Assembly (NCBI GenBank): GCA_004009845.1
Contig: RMBW01000108.1
Coordinates: 40,789 to 104,788 of the forward strand
Length of the DNA stretch: 64,000 nucleotides
Origin: Davidsoniella eucalypti
Lineage: Eukaryota; Ascomycota; Sordariomycetes; Microascales; Ceratocystidaceae
Reading direction: 5' to 3'
Below the pieces are notes generated by a model. The model was not told where the DNA came from, ran no database searches, and was given only the letters and a program-made list of their open reading frames with translations. Position 1 is the stretch's first letter. Every line of letters starts with the position of its first letter. A program made the translations under genes and the position numbers. This document shows, piece by piece, positions 22,701 through 35,057 of the stretch.

Positions 22701-25055
22701 CGCAGCCAGAAACAGCCCAAGGTCAACCTTTGTTATATATTACCAAAAGTAGTTACTCAGAGAGCAGAATTTGATTTTTCTTAACCTGTTGCAAGTTGAA
22801 GTCAAAGTCCAATATCAAGAGCTGGCAAATTCTATAAACCAGCATAACCCTCTTTTGCTGATATTCTGATTTCATTAGCTTTGATTCAGCCAGACAACCG
22901 AATCTACGAATTTGCGTTATCGACATTAACAGTTTTTCTCGGCGACTTGAAAACTAGGCATAGGATGCTTACTTCTGGCCCGATGTCTAGATTGTCTTAG
23001 TAGCCTTTTTGAAACCTCGCTTTCTAAATATCGGCGTACATTACGATTGGTCAAGCTGCGAGCTTCTACTAAGCTAAAAAACATATGCATACATATGTAG
23101 AGAGCACAATAGCAAGTGTTTCTATCTGGCAGCTGACACTTTCTCGGTGACTAACGCAGTGTACCAGTAACCTTGATAATACTTTGCTCAGCTACTAAGG
23201 GATCATGGCCGGTCGAATTTAGTTATAGTTACCTATACTCTGCTCTTAGTTTCATCACGTACAGCTACCCTTAAAAAGTTTAGAACTTCTCGCTGTGCCT
23301 TGATTTCTGTAGTAATTGGTCAAGGTTTATCCACTCCTATCTACATGTGTATCACGCCAAGAGTAATATCACGGTTATCATATACTCAACGGCTTTCTTG
23401 TTATCGTCATGCATCATGCAAGACCGTACATATACATGGATACACATGCAGCTAGTATACCTCAAAGAGCTATAGTAAATGCATGTTGCCAATTACTTAA
23501 CCTCGCTATCGGCAAGCTTACTTGATTCGTTCTCCAGCCTGTGATGGGTCGTTGAGTTCCGCCCAGCCCTACAACTGTTCAAGACCGCTGAGAGATGGAA
23601 ACACAAGGTCGCAGTGTTCCGAGCACATCATCTTAGCGTTACTTGCTAGCCACTTTGCCCGCTAGCCAACGGCAAGCAAGCCATCGGTGAGTTGGCATTC
23701 TCCGACGTGGCCGCCCTGTCACTGGACACTTTTTGATACACAGTACTTTGCGGCCGTAATGCTCAGCACATGCAAGCCACGTAGAGAATCTTCCGAGCAA
23801 TATGGCTACCAACTTAGGTGAGCGCTTTGGGTGTTGTGCCCTCCTCGTGTTCTCACTCTTGTCTAGAACCCAAGTCTAGGCATCGCTAATTCCGTGGTTT
23901 TTCGCCATGATGGCCATACCCCTTTGTCCTTCAACTCATGTATCGCCCCCGTCTTCAAGTAGATACTTAAGCTTCAATTGCCGTTCTCAAGTGCCATGAT
24001 ATAGCGCAAGTAAAAAATAGCACACGGGTGCCATCACTTCGCACTATAGAGGCCACTAGTGAGATGCTCCCCGCGTCACAAGACCTCTCATAGAATTACA
24101 CTGTTTCAAACTACATGTATATAACAATAGTGATCAAAAACCACACCATCGGTAAAACCACCAAAATATCTAGGACTTATCAATATTGCTAATATGTTGG
24201 TTCTACCTACGTGGTCCAGAACTTCTGTTCGACACTACGTAATGTCGTGCAACTGGTGACATATAGTTGTATATCACGGTGCGGCTGTCTTGCTGGCAGT
24301 GATTTCTAGTTTATCTATCATAATCAAAGCTGTTGGCATTTATCATCCGCCGAAACGCCAGCATCTAAGGCTCGCTTCGGTTAGCTTACATCCCGTCTTA
24401 CACACTTGCTGAAGAGCTGGCAATGCCTTTTCACTTTACTAAACTCGCTTAGCAAATCATACAAACAGGTCAGTTTTATAGATATGTACATACATATAAC
24501 CTACATGTGTTAGTACATACATGTACTTCGCCTATAGTATACACACTTTCTCGAACACATGTTCAATATTCTCTCTTTTCATGCGAAGGTCGCATGCTAT
24601 TATAGTATTACAAAGAGCTAGATTAATACTAAATGGCGGTACATCTAAGTCTTGGCTTTTAGTCTGTCCCACTAAGCTCGGTGTGCGAGCTTTATCAGTT
24701 TGTATAGGTGATGAAAACAAACACAATGCCATCGGGATTACCAACAGTATGAATGTGCCTTTTTAAATATAGGGTTAGATTGTCTAATTAGGGTATATAT
24801 ACTTCAAACCCTAGGGTCTATTACACTAGATTTTTCCCCCAACCAACCATCTCCCCATCATTAGACGAAACAATGCCATCACTAAACTGATGTTGAAAGT
24901 GTAACTCAATCAAAAGTCAATCAAATTATCTCCATATCTTTCTTGTGTATTTTAAATACTAAAACAATACATCTTCACTCACCATCATCAAAACTTCAAG
25001 TATCTTACATAAACTTGAAGCGGGGTTACACAACCTCATCACCACATCTATCATC
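19727..25055. other. Gene-free region, 5.3 kb
   Basis: No ORF longer than about 125 aa and none with recognisable domains. I looked for spliced fragments of known families on both strands and saw none. The half next to the BVMO start is purine-rich. The right half has many TACATA/TATGTA palindromic words (23081-23100, 24485-24530). It includes the HPM1 promoter with a telobox-like cluster at 24770-24816. Confidence 0.5.
24770..24816. promoter_or_regulatory. Telobox-like cluster upstream of HPM1
   Basis: TAGGGTTAG (24770-24778), TTAGGG (24788-24793) and the palindromic AAACCCTAGGG (24806-24816) lie within 47 bp, 240-286 bp upstream of the HPM1 start. Such motifs are bound by Tbf1/Myb-type factors at ribosomal and RNA-modification genes in several yeasts. 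Function here is inferred. Confidence 0.35.
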
Positions 25056-26382
25056 ATGACTTTCTCATTTGGCTTTTCAGGCGATGATATAGACGAGGAT
25101 ATATCTATCGACACGCCGCCCATTGTTGCCAGCAACGTTTCCGCCAACAAACCGACTTCAGCAGCCAAAGATGGGGAGCAGCCGCAAGCCGGCGCCTTCC
25201 CGGTTGAAGGCAAACCACAACTACCTGCGCTTACACACAGTCTAGACGATATGCTTGCCTCAATACCCTCCAAGATTGCCTACAACACGCTCTGTATCCA
25301 GCTAGATGGTGGCGCCGGCGTGATAGAACTGCCACGCCGTGAGTTGTGGGATGTACGTGTGCAGTTGATGGCGGAAGATGACGGAGAGGGTGGAAACTCG
25401 ACAGAGGGCCTGGGCACACATGATGTCAAGACGGGAGTCTATGAGGGAGGCTTCAAGAGCTGGGAGAGCAGTGTTGATCTGATCAAGGTGCTGGCTGGTG
25501 AAAGATTTGGTATCGTTGGCCCTGGAAATGGACGCGCAAGGCGTGTTATTGAAGTAAGTTTTGATATCCAAGAAGATTGAGTCTTGTTTACATATAAGAT
25601 AAGAAGGCGATTCTAGTTTATCAACACCACTAGAGTATCCTTCTCTTCATCTTCCGATGCACACTCAAGTACAAGACACTAACCCCTCATATCAGCTCGG
25701 CTGTGGCACTGCTCTTCCCTCTCTTGCCATCTTCCAGCAAGTCCTACAGCGCTTTTCCATTGCTGAGCCAACTTCCGCGCGCCGGCCACTCACTCTAATC
25801 GTTGCTGACTATAACCCATCCGTCATGCAACTTGTGACTCTCCCAAACTTCATCCTCACCTGGGCACTAACAAGACGTGCCTCGGAGCCCACGTTAGATG
25901 AGGCCTTTTCTATCGAAGGCGAAGTCGAACTTCCCGATGAAGTTCGCGCCGCATTCAAAAAGACCCTCGCCGACGCTGGTATCGAACTGCGCTTCTTATC
26001 CGGTGGATGGTCGCCAGACTTTGTCAATCTCCTGTATAGCGCTGACGAAGAGAAGAAGGCCTCAGATAGTGCCGCGACGCCACAGGCAATGTCACTGAAG
26101 GAGTCGAACACAGAGGGCCAGACTCTTCCAACGTTATTGATGGGTGCCGAGACTATCTATTCACCGTTTGCTCTACGGGCTTTTGCTGCTACGCAGTTCA
26201 ACATTCTCAGCCGAGAAGAAGGCGCACTGACTTTGGTTGCAGCAAAGAGACATTATTTCGGTGTTGGTGGCTCATTGGATGACTTCATCGAGAATGTCAC
26301 AAATGATGGAGCTGCCGTTGAATGGTTAAGAGAGGAAAAGGAGGGTGTTCGGAGAGGTGTCATCGAGTGTAAGTTTTTATAG
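25056..26382 (+). CDS. HPM1: Protein-histidine N-methyltransferase (METTL18/Hpm1-like)
   Basis: Two exons, 25056-25553 and 25696-26382, with a 142-bp intron (GTAAGT donor, CACTAAC branch, ATCAG acceptor). The product is 394 aa, near yeast Hpm1 at 377. It starts MTFSFGFSGDDID. Exon 1 ends with FKSWESSVDLIKVL; exon 2 opens with SAM motif I, LGCGTALPSL, at 167-176. Then come VADYNPSVMQLVTLPN, LSGGWSPDF and LLMGAETIYSP. These are hallmarks of the Hpm1/METTL18 group of seven-beta-strand methyltransferases, which methylate a histidine of ribosomal protein uL3. The C terminus is slightly uncertain: TGTAAG near 26368 could be a donor, replacing the last few residues with a short final exon after 26418. 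Telobox-like motifs lie upstream. Confidence 0.88.
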
Positions 26383-27720
26383 TCAAGAACACCAGACGAA
26401 TGATACCATGATATTCAGTGTAAGATAAAACTGCGCCGTACCCTTGATTTATGTTACAAAAATGAATGTAGACATGTGTTACTTTGACTTATCGATATCA
26501 TCGTGTCATCATCCCAACAATGTCTTGACATCTATCTACCCCCCCCAAAGGCTAAGAGGCTTGTGTCTCACCTCATCCTTGATGGCATAAGGAGACCTGG
26601 CAGCGGAAATAATTGAATACTTTACGGGGTACCATGCACGATATACTGACAGCACGGAACGGTTCTTGTTGCCTGTCAAATATCTATTGGTTCGTCAATG
26701 AATACGAGGTGCAAGGCCGTGGTTTAGCCAGATCCAACGATCGGCAGCCAAAGATAAGATAACCCTAACGGATGAAAAGAAGAATGTGTATCTTGAATTG
26801 AATTTTCTCTTCTACGTACTGTTTTTTCTTCTTTTTTGTTTTCTTTTTAATCAAGGAAGGACAACCTACTTCTAACCCTTTCCGGGAAAAATCACCTCAT
26901 CAGGAACCTGTGTAGCTCCTTGTGTTATGAACCTTGGAACAGTACGGTCACTGGACTTTAGTAGTAGTTTTGCCCCAGCCGGATTATTTCGCAGCAATAC
27001 GACGGCATGTCCCGGGCGGAAGCGGCGCAAGCCTGTGGGGTTCCAGAATTGGCTACCTCAGACTATGAAAAGCTAGCCCGAAAGGACGGCGGCTATCGGC
27101 ACGGGGGTTTGACCCGGCGGATTACGCGTGGTTTTGTCCTTTATCTGGGCGATAGCTGTTGGCGTACTTTTCCATATTTTCCTCCTCTTCTAGCTAGCGA
27201 AAGGCAAAAGGGCTCCTCAGCTAGCCTCTTGAAGTCACTAGCTGTCCTCAAAACCCTATCCCTCCTCAAATACCGTTCCCCGAGAATTGGACCCCATAAA
27301 CCAGCCCTAAGTGGAGCTAGCATCTTCACTGTCAGGTGACAGAGCTGGCGAGCCTCCAAGAAACTGGTTATGTGTGCACAGAAAGAAAAAATTGGCGTAA
27401 TCAGGTCGGGTGCGATGGTAGAGGCACGACAACGAGATTCCCACAAGACGGGGCTAGGGCATCCGGAACCTTCAAAGAGGCTGCCCACCGAGCGTGCCTT
27501 CCCTGAGCTGAGTAGTGTGATGGACTCGGGAGACGGGCGATCTAGAAAGTTATACGAAAAGGGGCGGTCGTCGGTGAGAACATCCCTGGGTTATAGGAAG
27601 GAAGGTTGAGAATGTGTATCAACCAAACGCTACAAACCACCAGGATTTCTTGATAGTCAACGGATATCAAGTACGAAAAAGAGAATACAAACCCCCTTCC
27701 AAGAGTTTGTATGAGCTAGT
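26383..27720. other. Intergenic region between HPM1 and the tRNA gene
   Basis: No supported gene. The segment 27005-27600 is more GC-rich than its surroundings and carries short ORFs on both strands (up to 115 aa) that resemble no family I know. It may be a decayed element but has no identifiable ends. Confidence 0.4.
27676..27680 (-). terminator. Possible RNA polymerase III terminator of tRNA-Asp
   Basis: A five-base T run on the minus strand, about 40 bases after the 3' end of the tRNA. It is the first clear T-run downstream; the distance is rather long. Confidence 0.4.
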
Positions 27721-27792
27721 CTCCCCATCTGGGAATCGAACCCAGGTCACCTGCGTGACAAGCAGGTATGATCACCACTACACTAATGAGGA
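27721..27792 (-). tRNA. tRNA-Asp (anticodon GUC)
   Basis: 72 nt on the minus strand that fold as a cloverleaf. The 7-bp acceptor stem TCCTCAT pairs with ATGGGGA with one T-G wobble, and the discriminator is G. The D arm contains the A box (TAGTGTAGTGG). The anticodon stem CCTGC/GCAGG encloses TTGTCAC, giving anticodon GTC (plus-strand 27757-27759). The T arm CTGGG-TTCGATT-CCCAG holds the B box. There is no intron. The gene sits just left of a small tandem repeat at 27859-27992. Confidence 0.97.
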
Positions 27793-27858
27793 TTGTACAT
27801 GTTATAGCGCCTCATAACAGGTGTGAAGTCACGATGGATTTTTCTTTTTTTTTTCTCC

Positions 27859-27992
27859 GATCTTTGTGCGTGATTTAGGTAGACGTTAAATATAATCAAA
27901 CCAGATCTTTGTGCGTGATTTAGGTAAACGTTAGATATAATCAAATCAAATGTCGATCTTTGTGACCTAGGTGGATGTTAGACATAGCCAAA
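27859..27992 (+). repeat. Three tandem copies of a 45-bp repeat
   Basis: Copies at 27859-27900, 27904-27945 and 27955-27992. The first two are 42 bases with two differences and a 45-bp period. The third is diverged and a few bases shorter. Each begins GATCTTTGTG and contains TTAGGTAGACGTTA-like and ATATAATCAAA-like blocks. The last 30 bases of copy one recur exactly at 42042-42071. Confidence 0.85.
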
Positions 27993-28112
27993 GTAAAAGG
28001 AGTAGTCGGTCGAGCCGAGTATCAGCACTAGAAGTGTAGTTAGGTTGCATTAGTCAAGCATGAGGATATGTAGGTGCAGTTGCAGTGCCGGACTTTGACG
28101 TTCAGGAAGCAT

Positions 28113-28164
28113 AAATCGAAAGGTAGGTCGTAGACGTTCAATATAATCAAATCAAATCGAAAGG
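28113..28164 (+). repeat. Diverged copy of the 45-bp repeat, flanked by direct repeats
   Basis: TAGACGTTCAATATAATCAA at 28131-28150 matches the core of the 27859 repeat with one change. AAATCGAAAGG occurs on both sides (28113-28123 and 28154-28164), 41 bp apart, so this too looks like a remnant of a tandem array. Confidence 0.7.
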
Positions 28165-31100
28165 TCTGATGTGACGATACATTTCAGCGAAGAAATCCTC
28201 TCTAGCCTCTTTTTCCTTCTTCCCCTTGTTTCCTGTAGGGACCAGAGAAACAGAAGAAGAGGGATATTTTCAGCCGATTTCATGCGTTTGGGTTGGCCCC
28301 TTTGGTGCGCACAATGTTGGCATTTCTTCAGATCCTCATGATGCAGTCTTCCTCGGTGAGAAGATAACCACGGACAAAGAGGCGTAGAGGGGCTGACCGC
28401 TACTCGGACAACTCAGCCTCCGGACTCATAAACTCGCTGGAGCAAAACGAAAGTCACGAGACTCGGATTGCGAGTTGCGGACCGCAGAAACACGACTGAT
28501 CCAGTCGAATGGTTATTTTGTTTTTATTCTCTAGGTGACAGGTGAAAAAGACTTGGGAACTACATTCCCATGATGACGCTATAGTAGCTCAAGCGAAGCA
28601 TAAGGAAGAATAAGAAGCTTGTCGACTATCTTCTCCTCGAGCTAAGCAGCTAAGTAAATACGTAGCAAGTGTTTCTTGCTAGGCATAATAACACAGAGCC
28701 AAGAGATTGAAATAATAGAAAAAAGGCTAAGAGAAGAGAGAAAGAAATCCCGAGACCCGTGCCAAGTTTGTTCTGGAATGCCGCTATGTTGCTCTCGTCC
28801 TCCCTTCCTTAGGCCATAGCCTAGCAACAGAGAGCCTAGAGAGAAAAGGAGAAGAAGCAAATCACGCAAAATAGAGAATAATACTAATGATCAATTAGTT
28901 ACTTACTGTCTCGCGTCGGGTCACCGTTTATCCATGGACCGTTTATTTCACAGGTTTGCTCTATTATATCGTAGCATTTACAAATGGTAGGGCGACAGTT
29001 ATGCAGGACTCGGACAATTGAATGTTTGTATCTTTCACACCGTCTGAGACTACAGACTTTTTTCTTCTTTTTTTTCTTGGATGATACATATGTATAAGCT
29101 CGGAAGATAAGCCGAGAATAACAGGACGGCTGACCTACATATACAAGTATAATAGGCGCACAAAAGGCCTGGAAGAAGCCAATGTTAGAAAGGGTTACTC
29201 CTGTACGGTCCACGACATTTGTTTGTTGTCTCAAGCTCTACCACATTACCCTCAATTTCAGGTTTTAACACTCTGAGGTCTCAGAAGTTTAATTTTAATT
29301 GCAAACAGAACCTTTGACCCTTATTTTGCCAGAGAAGTCTAACGCTAGGGAAGCCAATAATACAACGGCCGGGCAGTGCACTCTACTATATCTTTGTTTT
29401 TTTGCTGTTTTCTCACCTCCGTTCATTTCGTTGCTTTAAGCATAGGCTTTCGGTTCATCTGCGGAGGGCCTGGAAATGAATCAAGATACACTTTATATAA
29501 ATTGTCAATGTGCTGGCTTGATATATTGGCGTCGGAAACAAAAGAACATGTGTTCTGACCAGTAATCGGCCATTGCCTATTGTCGTCCTTATCCTGTGAT
29601 AGTACATTGTCAGCTTTTCTCCAAGGCTGGAGAGGATCGCAACCAAGAGATCTGCGTAATGAGAGGCCCATGGAATTACATGCTTGTTGGACTTCAATAT
29701 GAAGATCAGGTGGACGAGGTGAGCGAGCTAGAACGTACAGATACACGCTACAGGGCTGTGTATCTTAGGATACCGAGGTGCTACATCGCTATCAAGAGCT
29801 CCATTTCCACCTTAAAATTGACGTGATAGTTGGCCGCAATAAAAGGCAATGTAGGACTGGGAGCCAGGGTGTAAAACTGCTAGAGTTATTCAGTATTAAC
29901 CCCGCCACTAATTTCAGATCCAAGCGGCTGTAACTTGGACTTGCTACATTTTTACTTGCAAGCGGGTGCTTCGATACTACTCGATCCCGAGCATTTCAAG
30001 GCCAGACCTGAAAGTGGCCGACATCAGAGAATAGCGACTTGATGGGCGGTTGCGATGCTGTCGTCCATATGAAGCATTCCAGCATATACAGAATACAGTT
30101 GATGTATATGCCAGATTCCCCCCTGGAGGCATGGAGATATTGGAGGAAAGATTAGTCAATGACCCAGTCTGACATAGGCATATGCATATAAGTACATACA
30201 CATGGGATACATGGGTATGACCTGAAGAGTTACAAATAAGATACTTGGCCGGCGAGATATCATGAACAAGAACCAACCAACCAACAATTAAATAAGAACT
30301 AATCGATGAGTTTCCCCAGGGGTGACCGCTTAGTCTAGGGAAAAAATCAGGAACATCGAGGAATTCGATCTGTGTGGCTGTGCAGCAGCGAATAGAAGAA
30401 AACAAAATAAAGCCTGCTGTTCCTACACAAACCTTAGTTATCAGATGAATGAAGTAGAAAAAAATCAAGCAAGCAAACAAGCAAGTAAGCAATTGTTTAA
30501 TTCGCCTCTTCCAATAAGACGAACCGAAGGAAAGATATGCAAGTATCATAAAATATACTCAGCCGTCTTCACATTCTAAAAAGTCAAAGAAAAGTGTTTG
30601 TTTGATCAAATTCCACGGCGTTTTATCAGCCCAGTCCACTACAAGGGCCGGATTCGGTTATTGTGGCCAAGATACTACATAGAGATTATGCATGAAAGAT
30701 AGCAATGTACTAGGGCTTTGGACATTCGAAATCCATGAATATGTTGGCAATGGAAAAAAACGAGGAACTGCGTGTTCTGCGTTCATCCGCCCGAGTTGCG
30801 TGGAATTTCCTCTGTTGGTACTCAAGGTAAGGTGAAGCATTTCAAACGCCGTAAGAGCCACTGATGCTGAATGGGGTAACTTGATATCACATCCAACCGA
30901 ACTTCGGGGACTGTTGGAAACACAATGTCATGGACTCGATTGATACCAGGCCGGAGCATACATTATTGGATAGCCGATACGTTACTGGGCGGTAAAAGAT
31001 GGATTGGCTATGACAAGATGCTGAGGTTGCTAAAGCAAAATGTCTTGATCAATAGAATGATCAAATGGATGAACTAGGGACACAATAAAGAAGTGACATA

Positions 31101-32174
31101 AACATTGATGGATTCTAAACTCGGGCGTTAAAAGGCACCATCAGAGGTAATTTGAAATTTGCTGATATCTTAAATTTCTTAGTTTTTAATCCTATGATCA
31201 ATTGTGACCGAAATGTGGGATACCTGCAGGACCAATAAAACTCTGGTAAATTGGTCCCTGGCTAGCGTAGTAACCAGAATGGGGGCCAATAAATGGGCTA
31301 GTCCCAATTCGGCGAAGGATTCAGGGCCAAAAACATGAAAGAAATGAGGTGGAAAAAGAAGGAAAAAAGCAATAACTAACTCGCGAAAACTAGATTTACT
31401 ATTTACTTCGGAGGGACCTACAAAACATTATCCAAATACTCATGCATGCCATAATTACGAGTATCGCCAAGAAGATGTTTATATTGGACTTGCTAAGCAG
31501 AAGCTAATTTGAACGGCATTGCCTGCTAATATGTGGTTAATGACATCTTCCCAGCAGCTGGCACGTGCGTCGCTCACTCGGCCTGGCTTACTCGCCAGTA
31601 GCAAACAAAACAAACACAGCAGAGACCAAAGACAGCGCAAAAAAAGAAAGGGCCCCTTGACACTTTGAAGGAAGCAAGTCCCCGGCGCGAAGTGCTCGGA
31701 GGTTCGACATGGGCCCAAGAAAGCAGGATGGATGGGTGGGGAGAGGAGGAGCGAAAAAAAAAAAAAGGGAATTTACCGGGCCTGGAAGGCAGGTGCGCAA
31801 TGAGACAACTGCGCGGTCGAACAGTTCAGTCCAAGGCTCTTTGGGACTACCTGCCAATGTTCTTTTTATGGCGGGCGAAGCTAAGATCGGGGCCTTATTT
31901 TGTCCAATTAACTTGTAAAAAATGCCATGGACTATGCTAGACTAAGCAATTAGCTCTACAATAAGTTCTGCTCCTCCTACAAAACAAGATCGCGTATATG
32001 AAGAGCCCGATTTCCACCTCCAGTTCTTCTTTCCGTCCTCCCTTTCCTTTCCCCTCCATCCGCCTTTCATTTTCCCAGCTCCAAGAGTTACCGGTTGACA
32101 ACATCTTATTACTTTAATTCTTTCTTTCTCCTACACTCCTTTACAGGTCTTTTTTAATTCACAAAAAGCTTCTT

Positions 32175-32372
32175 GTGAGTACTACCACATCCACATCTCC
32201 TTGTTCCTTGTCAACGCCTCTTCCATCATGGCCGTCACGATATCTCGATATATCCTATCTGTGGCTGGCTATGATTTGCATACTTGATTAACCAAGACTG
32301 CATCGGCCTAAACAAAACAGCACACGTCTGCCAATATCACGCCAGAAATACTAACAAGCAAAACCTCTACAG
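32175..32372 (+). other. Likely 5'-UTR intron of the GPI-protein gene
   Basis: Donor GTGAGT at 32175, a perfect TACTAAC branch site at 32349-32355, and acceptor CTACAG ending at 32372, all 54 bp or more before the start codon. Splice signals match the window's other introns. This is inferred without transcript data. Confidence 0.55.
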
Positions 32373-32425
32373 GCTTACTTTTATAATCTTACCAAAACCT
32401 AACTTAATTCGACAACTTATTCAAA

Positions 32426-33132
32426 ATGAAGGCCTTCACTATCATCGCTGCCCTGACCTCCATGGTCTCCGCCGTCCAGTTCACCAACTCGGTTATCGAC
32501 CCCGTCGTCGATGTGGCCTTCACCCTGAGCTGGTCTGGCGCCGACGGTGATGTCGATGTCTATCTCATCGCCGGCGAGTCCCCTACCTCTCTGTCCAACG
32601 TCGCCACTCTTGGCTGTAAGTCTTCATCGCATCTTTCCGCATAAAGTAAATCTCATACTAACTTTCACACGCAATAGCCGATCTATCAACCACCAGCCTG
32701 ACCTTCACCCTGGCTGCTTCTGACTACACTGCTGGCAACTACGCCTTCAAGATCATCGACGACTCCGAAACCAACTACTCGTCCAACTTCACACTGGCCG
32801 GCACCAAGGCTGCTGCGTCTTCCTCCAGCTCTGCTTCTTCCTCTGCTACCTCCACTAGCGCTTCCTCCAGCTCTTCCACCTCCGGCTCTTCTACTAGCGC
32901 TGCTACCACCCTGACCACTTCCACTTCCACTTCTTCCACCTCGTCAAACTCTACCACCTCCGCCGCCTCAGGCGCTGCCAAGTCCACTGGCGCTACCAGC
33001 ACCAAGTCTTCCTCTTCTTCCTCCTCGTCGTCCACCTCATCTTCCGATGTTCCCGGTGAGGCTGCTGGTCGCCTGTCTTCTCCCCTGGCTCTTATCCTAG
33101 TCTCCGCCGCCGCCATGGTTTTCCTAAACTAA
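32426..33132 (+). CDS. Ser/Thr-rich GPI-anchored protein with a Kre9/Knh domain
   Basis: Two exons, 32426-32615 and 32678-33132, with a 62-bp intron (GTAAGT, TACTAAC branch, ATAG). The product is 214 aa. The signal peptide MKAFTIIAALTSMVSA is followed by a small beta-sandwich: VQFTNSVIDPVVDVAFTLSWSGADGDVDVYLIAG, then SLTFTLAASDYTAGNYAFKIIDDSETNYSSNFTL. This is the pattern of the Kre9/Knh (PF10342) family. A Ser/Thr/Ala stretch of about 80 residues comes next, probably O-mannosylated, and a hydrophobic tail SSPLALILVSAAAMVFLN typical of a GPI signal. The protein should reach the cell surface through the ER and be anchored to the membrane or wall. Its exact function is unknown; the yeast namesakes affect beta-1,6-glucan. 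Confidence 0.85.
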
Positions 33133-33900
33133 ATTAGTTGCTTATAGCATGCTGTTTCTTAGGATATGTTATGGTGTATATATATAAATAAGATATCTTT
33201 TTTTATTCTTTTGCGAGATATTAGCCTTTTTTTTTCTTTTCTTTCTTCTTTCTGCTGGGATTACCACACATGGCGTTTTCATGGAGAGGACCTGGATTTC
33301 CATAGACATTTTGTACTCGGGGATGTCTCTGTTTCAACTTCCGAGATGACTCAGTGACTTTGATGGTTCATAGGACGTAATAAATAATGCATCTCAGGAC
33401 AAACCAACCAGTTCTATCAAGTAGTTCCCTCCGAAATATGTCACCCTATAGATGCTGTGTAGCGAACAATTCCTGTATTGTTTCGTGGCTTTTTTATTTA
33501 TTTAATATATTTATATATAATTTAATTTACATGTCATATACAGTTACAAGGCTTGTGATGTATGTTCTCGAACGAAAAGAAGGCATCTTCCGATCAGACT
33601 AACATCCTTAAGAGTCTAGCCAAAGATCGCTTTTTTTCTTTCTTGCTCATGCATGACTACATTATATATATATATGTATGTATTTAAAAAAAAAAAAAAG
33701 TTTACTTACTACATTAACCCTCTCTAGGCATCTAATCAAACATGAGATTAAATAAATGCTACAGTACATGAAGAGTCAACATTGTTTGTAACTTGACGGG
33801 CTACACTGTGCACTTGCGATTTAATTGCTTTTGCTATGACCATCTGCAACTCCGTCGCTGGTCGCGTTGCCCCGAAAGTAATTCAAGTTCAAGCCAGTCC

Positions 33901-33923
33901 AAAAAAAAAAAAAAAAAAAAAAA
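33901..33923. repeat. Poly(A) homopolymer, 23 bases
   Basis: Uninterrupted A run in intergenic DNA. There is no element body or target-site duplication next to it. Confidence 0.9.
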
Positions 33924-35030
33924 GTAATACCGAAACGTCGTTGGACTTTTGGTGCGTGCGCCTTCGTATGAATCTATTTTTGTTTATTGCTCATCTTGGA
34001 GATCACAAAACGGGACTTGCATATAGAAAACAAAATCAACACCACACTATTGTGTGAATTTTATAGGCACCATGATGCGAATCCTGCCTCGAGTATGCTG
34101 TGCAGATAATAAAAACCAATGTAGCAATGGTATCAGCTTGGAGGGTGTGGATTCCCTTGTTTTTTACTATAAGTATACAATCCATTACAAATTTATACAG
34201 ATATATCAAACTTGGACGTTAGCCTAAATAAATGAACTAACCACAGGCCAAGTTCTACAAACATAAAACGAAACATACAAACATCGAAACATGCATCTGT
34301 ACATCTGCACATCTACCAAATATAATCCTTTTAATCGGTACAACTCTGGGTTTCCGCTTTCTGAGGCCCGGGTAGGAAGAACAAAACCTACGCAATATTG
34401 ATGTATGCATGCTGTAAACAGGATCCTGCTCATACATCTATACATAGCCTATATTCCTGTGTAAGTAATAGTAGGTTAGCCTGTTACCTTTTTCTATTCA
34501 AGGTCCTCATGTATGTTTTGTATGGCCAAGTTATCGATATTAGCCGAATATGCAGGCTGAGCTTACAGAGAGCCTACTGATAGATCTGGCTGTATGTGCA
34601 CATTGGCCTACATTTACTACAGGGCAATGGGTATGTATTCGATCATATTCTTCGCTTGTTTGGTAGCTGCGGTATGTGTTGTTAAACCGAATAGCCAGGG
34701 CCTCACTATCCAAGATTCTCTGGAAATGGTGAATGATAGTAATGAGAAAAAGGGGGTGCGGGGTGCTACGATTTTTCGTGATAATGTTAGATATCTGGTT
34801 GTCCTGCTTTGCCTTGACCTAAATGCATCACGACTAAGTAATACTGATCGAAAAAATATCACGTTCGAAGATTCGCGATGAAGTGACGCAATTTTCTGGC
34901 CATAACCAAGGCTCTATTTCTTGTTACGCCAAATGATTCTCCCGATCTTCAGGAGAATCATATGGAACTCATCCATGGCCGATAGTATATGGTTGAACAT
35001 AGTAGTGAAAACATATAACGGTACACATAA

Positions 35031-35057
35031 GGTTTATGGTTATGGTTTATGGTTATG
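35031..35057 (+). repeat. Two tandem 13-bp units (GGTTTATGGTTAT)
   Basis: Two exact copies of a 13-base unit plus a trailing GG. It is a small minisatellite, superficially telomere-like but without the TTAGGG unit. Confidence 0.85.

Larger units (their letters stand above)
27793..32425. other. Gene-poor region between tRNA-Asp and the GPI-protein gene
   Basis: 4.6 kb without a supported protein gene; ORFs are short and unlike known families. It contains the tandem repeats at 27859-27992 and 28113-28164, a CAAG/CAAA tetranucleotide tract near 30465-30493, and at its right end a pyrimidine-rich promoter tract (about 32025-32080) and a likely 5'-UTR intron. Confidence 0.45.

Noticed and set aside
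27859..28164. CRISPR-like array
   Set aside because: The copies are nearly contiguous, with no unique spacers of constant length, and the genome is eukaryotic.
32775..33116. 113-aa Glu/Val-rich minus-strand ORF
   Set aside because: Mirror image of the Ser-rich codons of the GPI protein.
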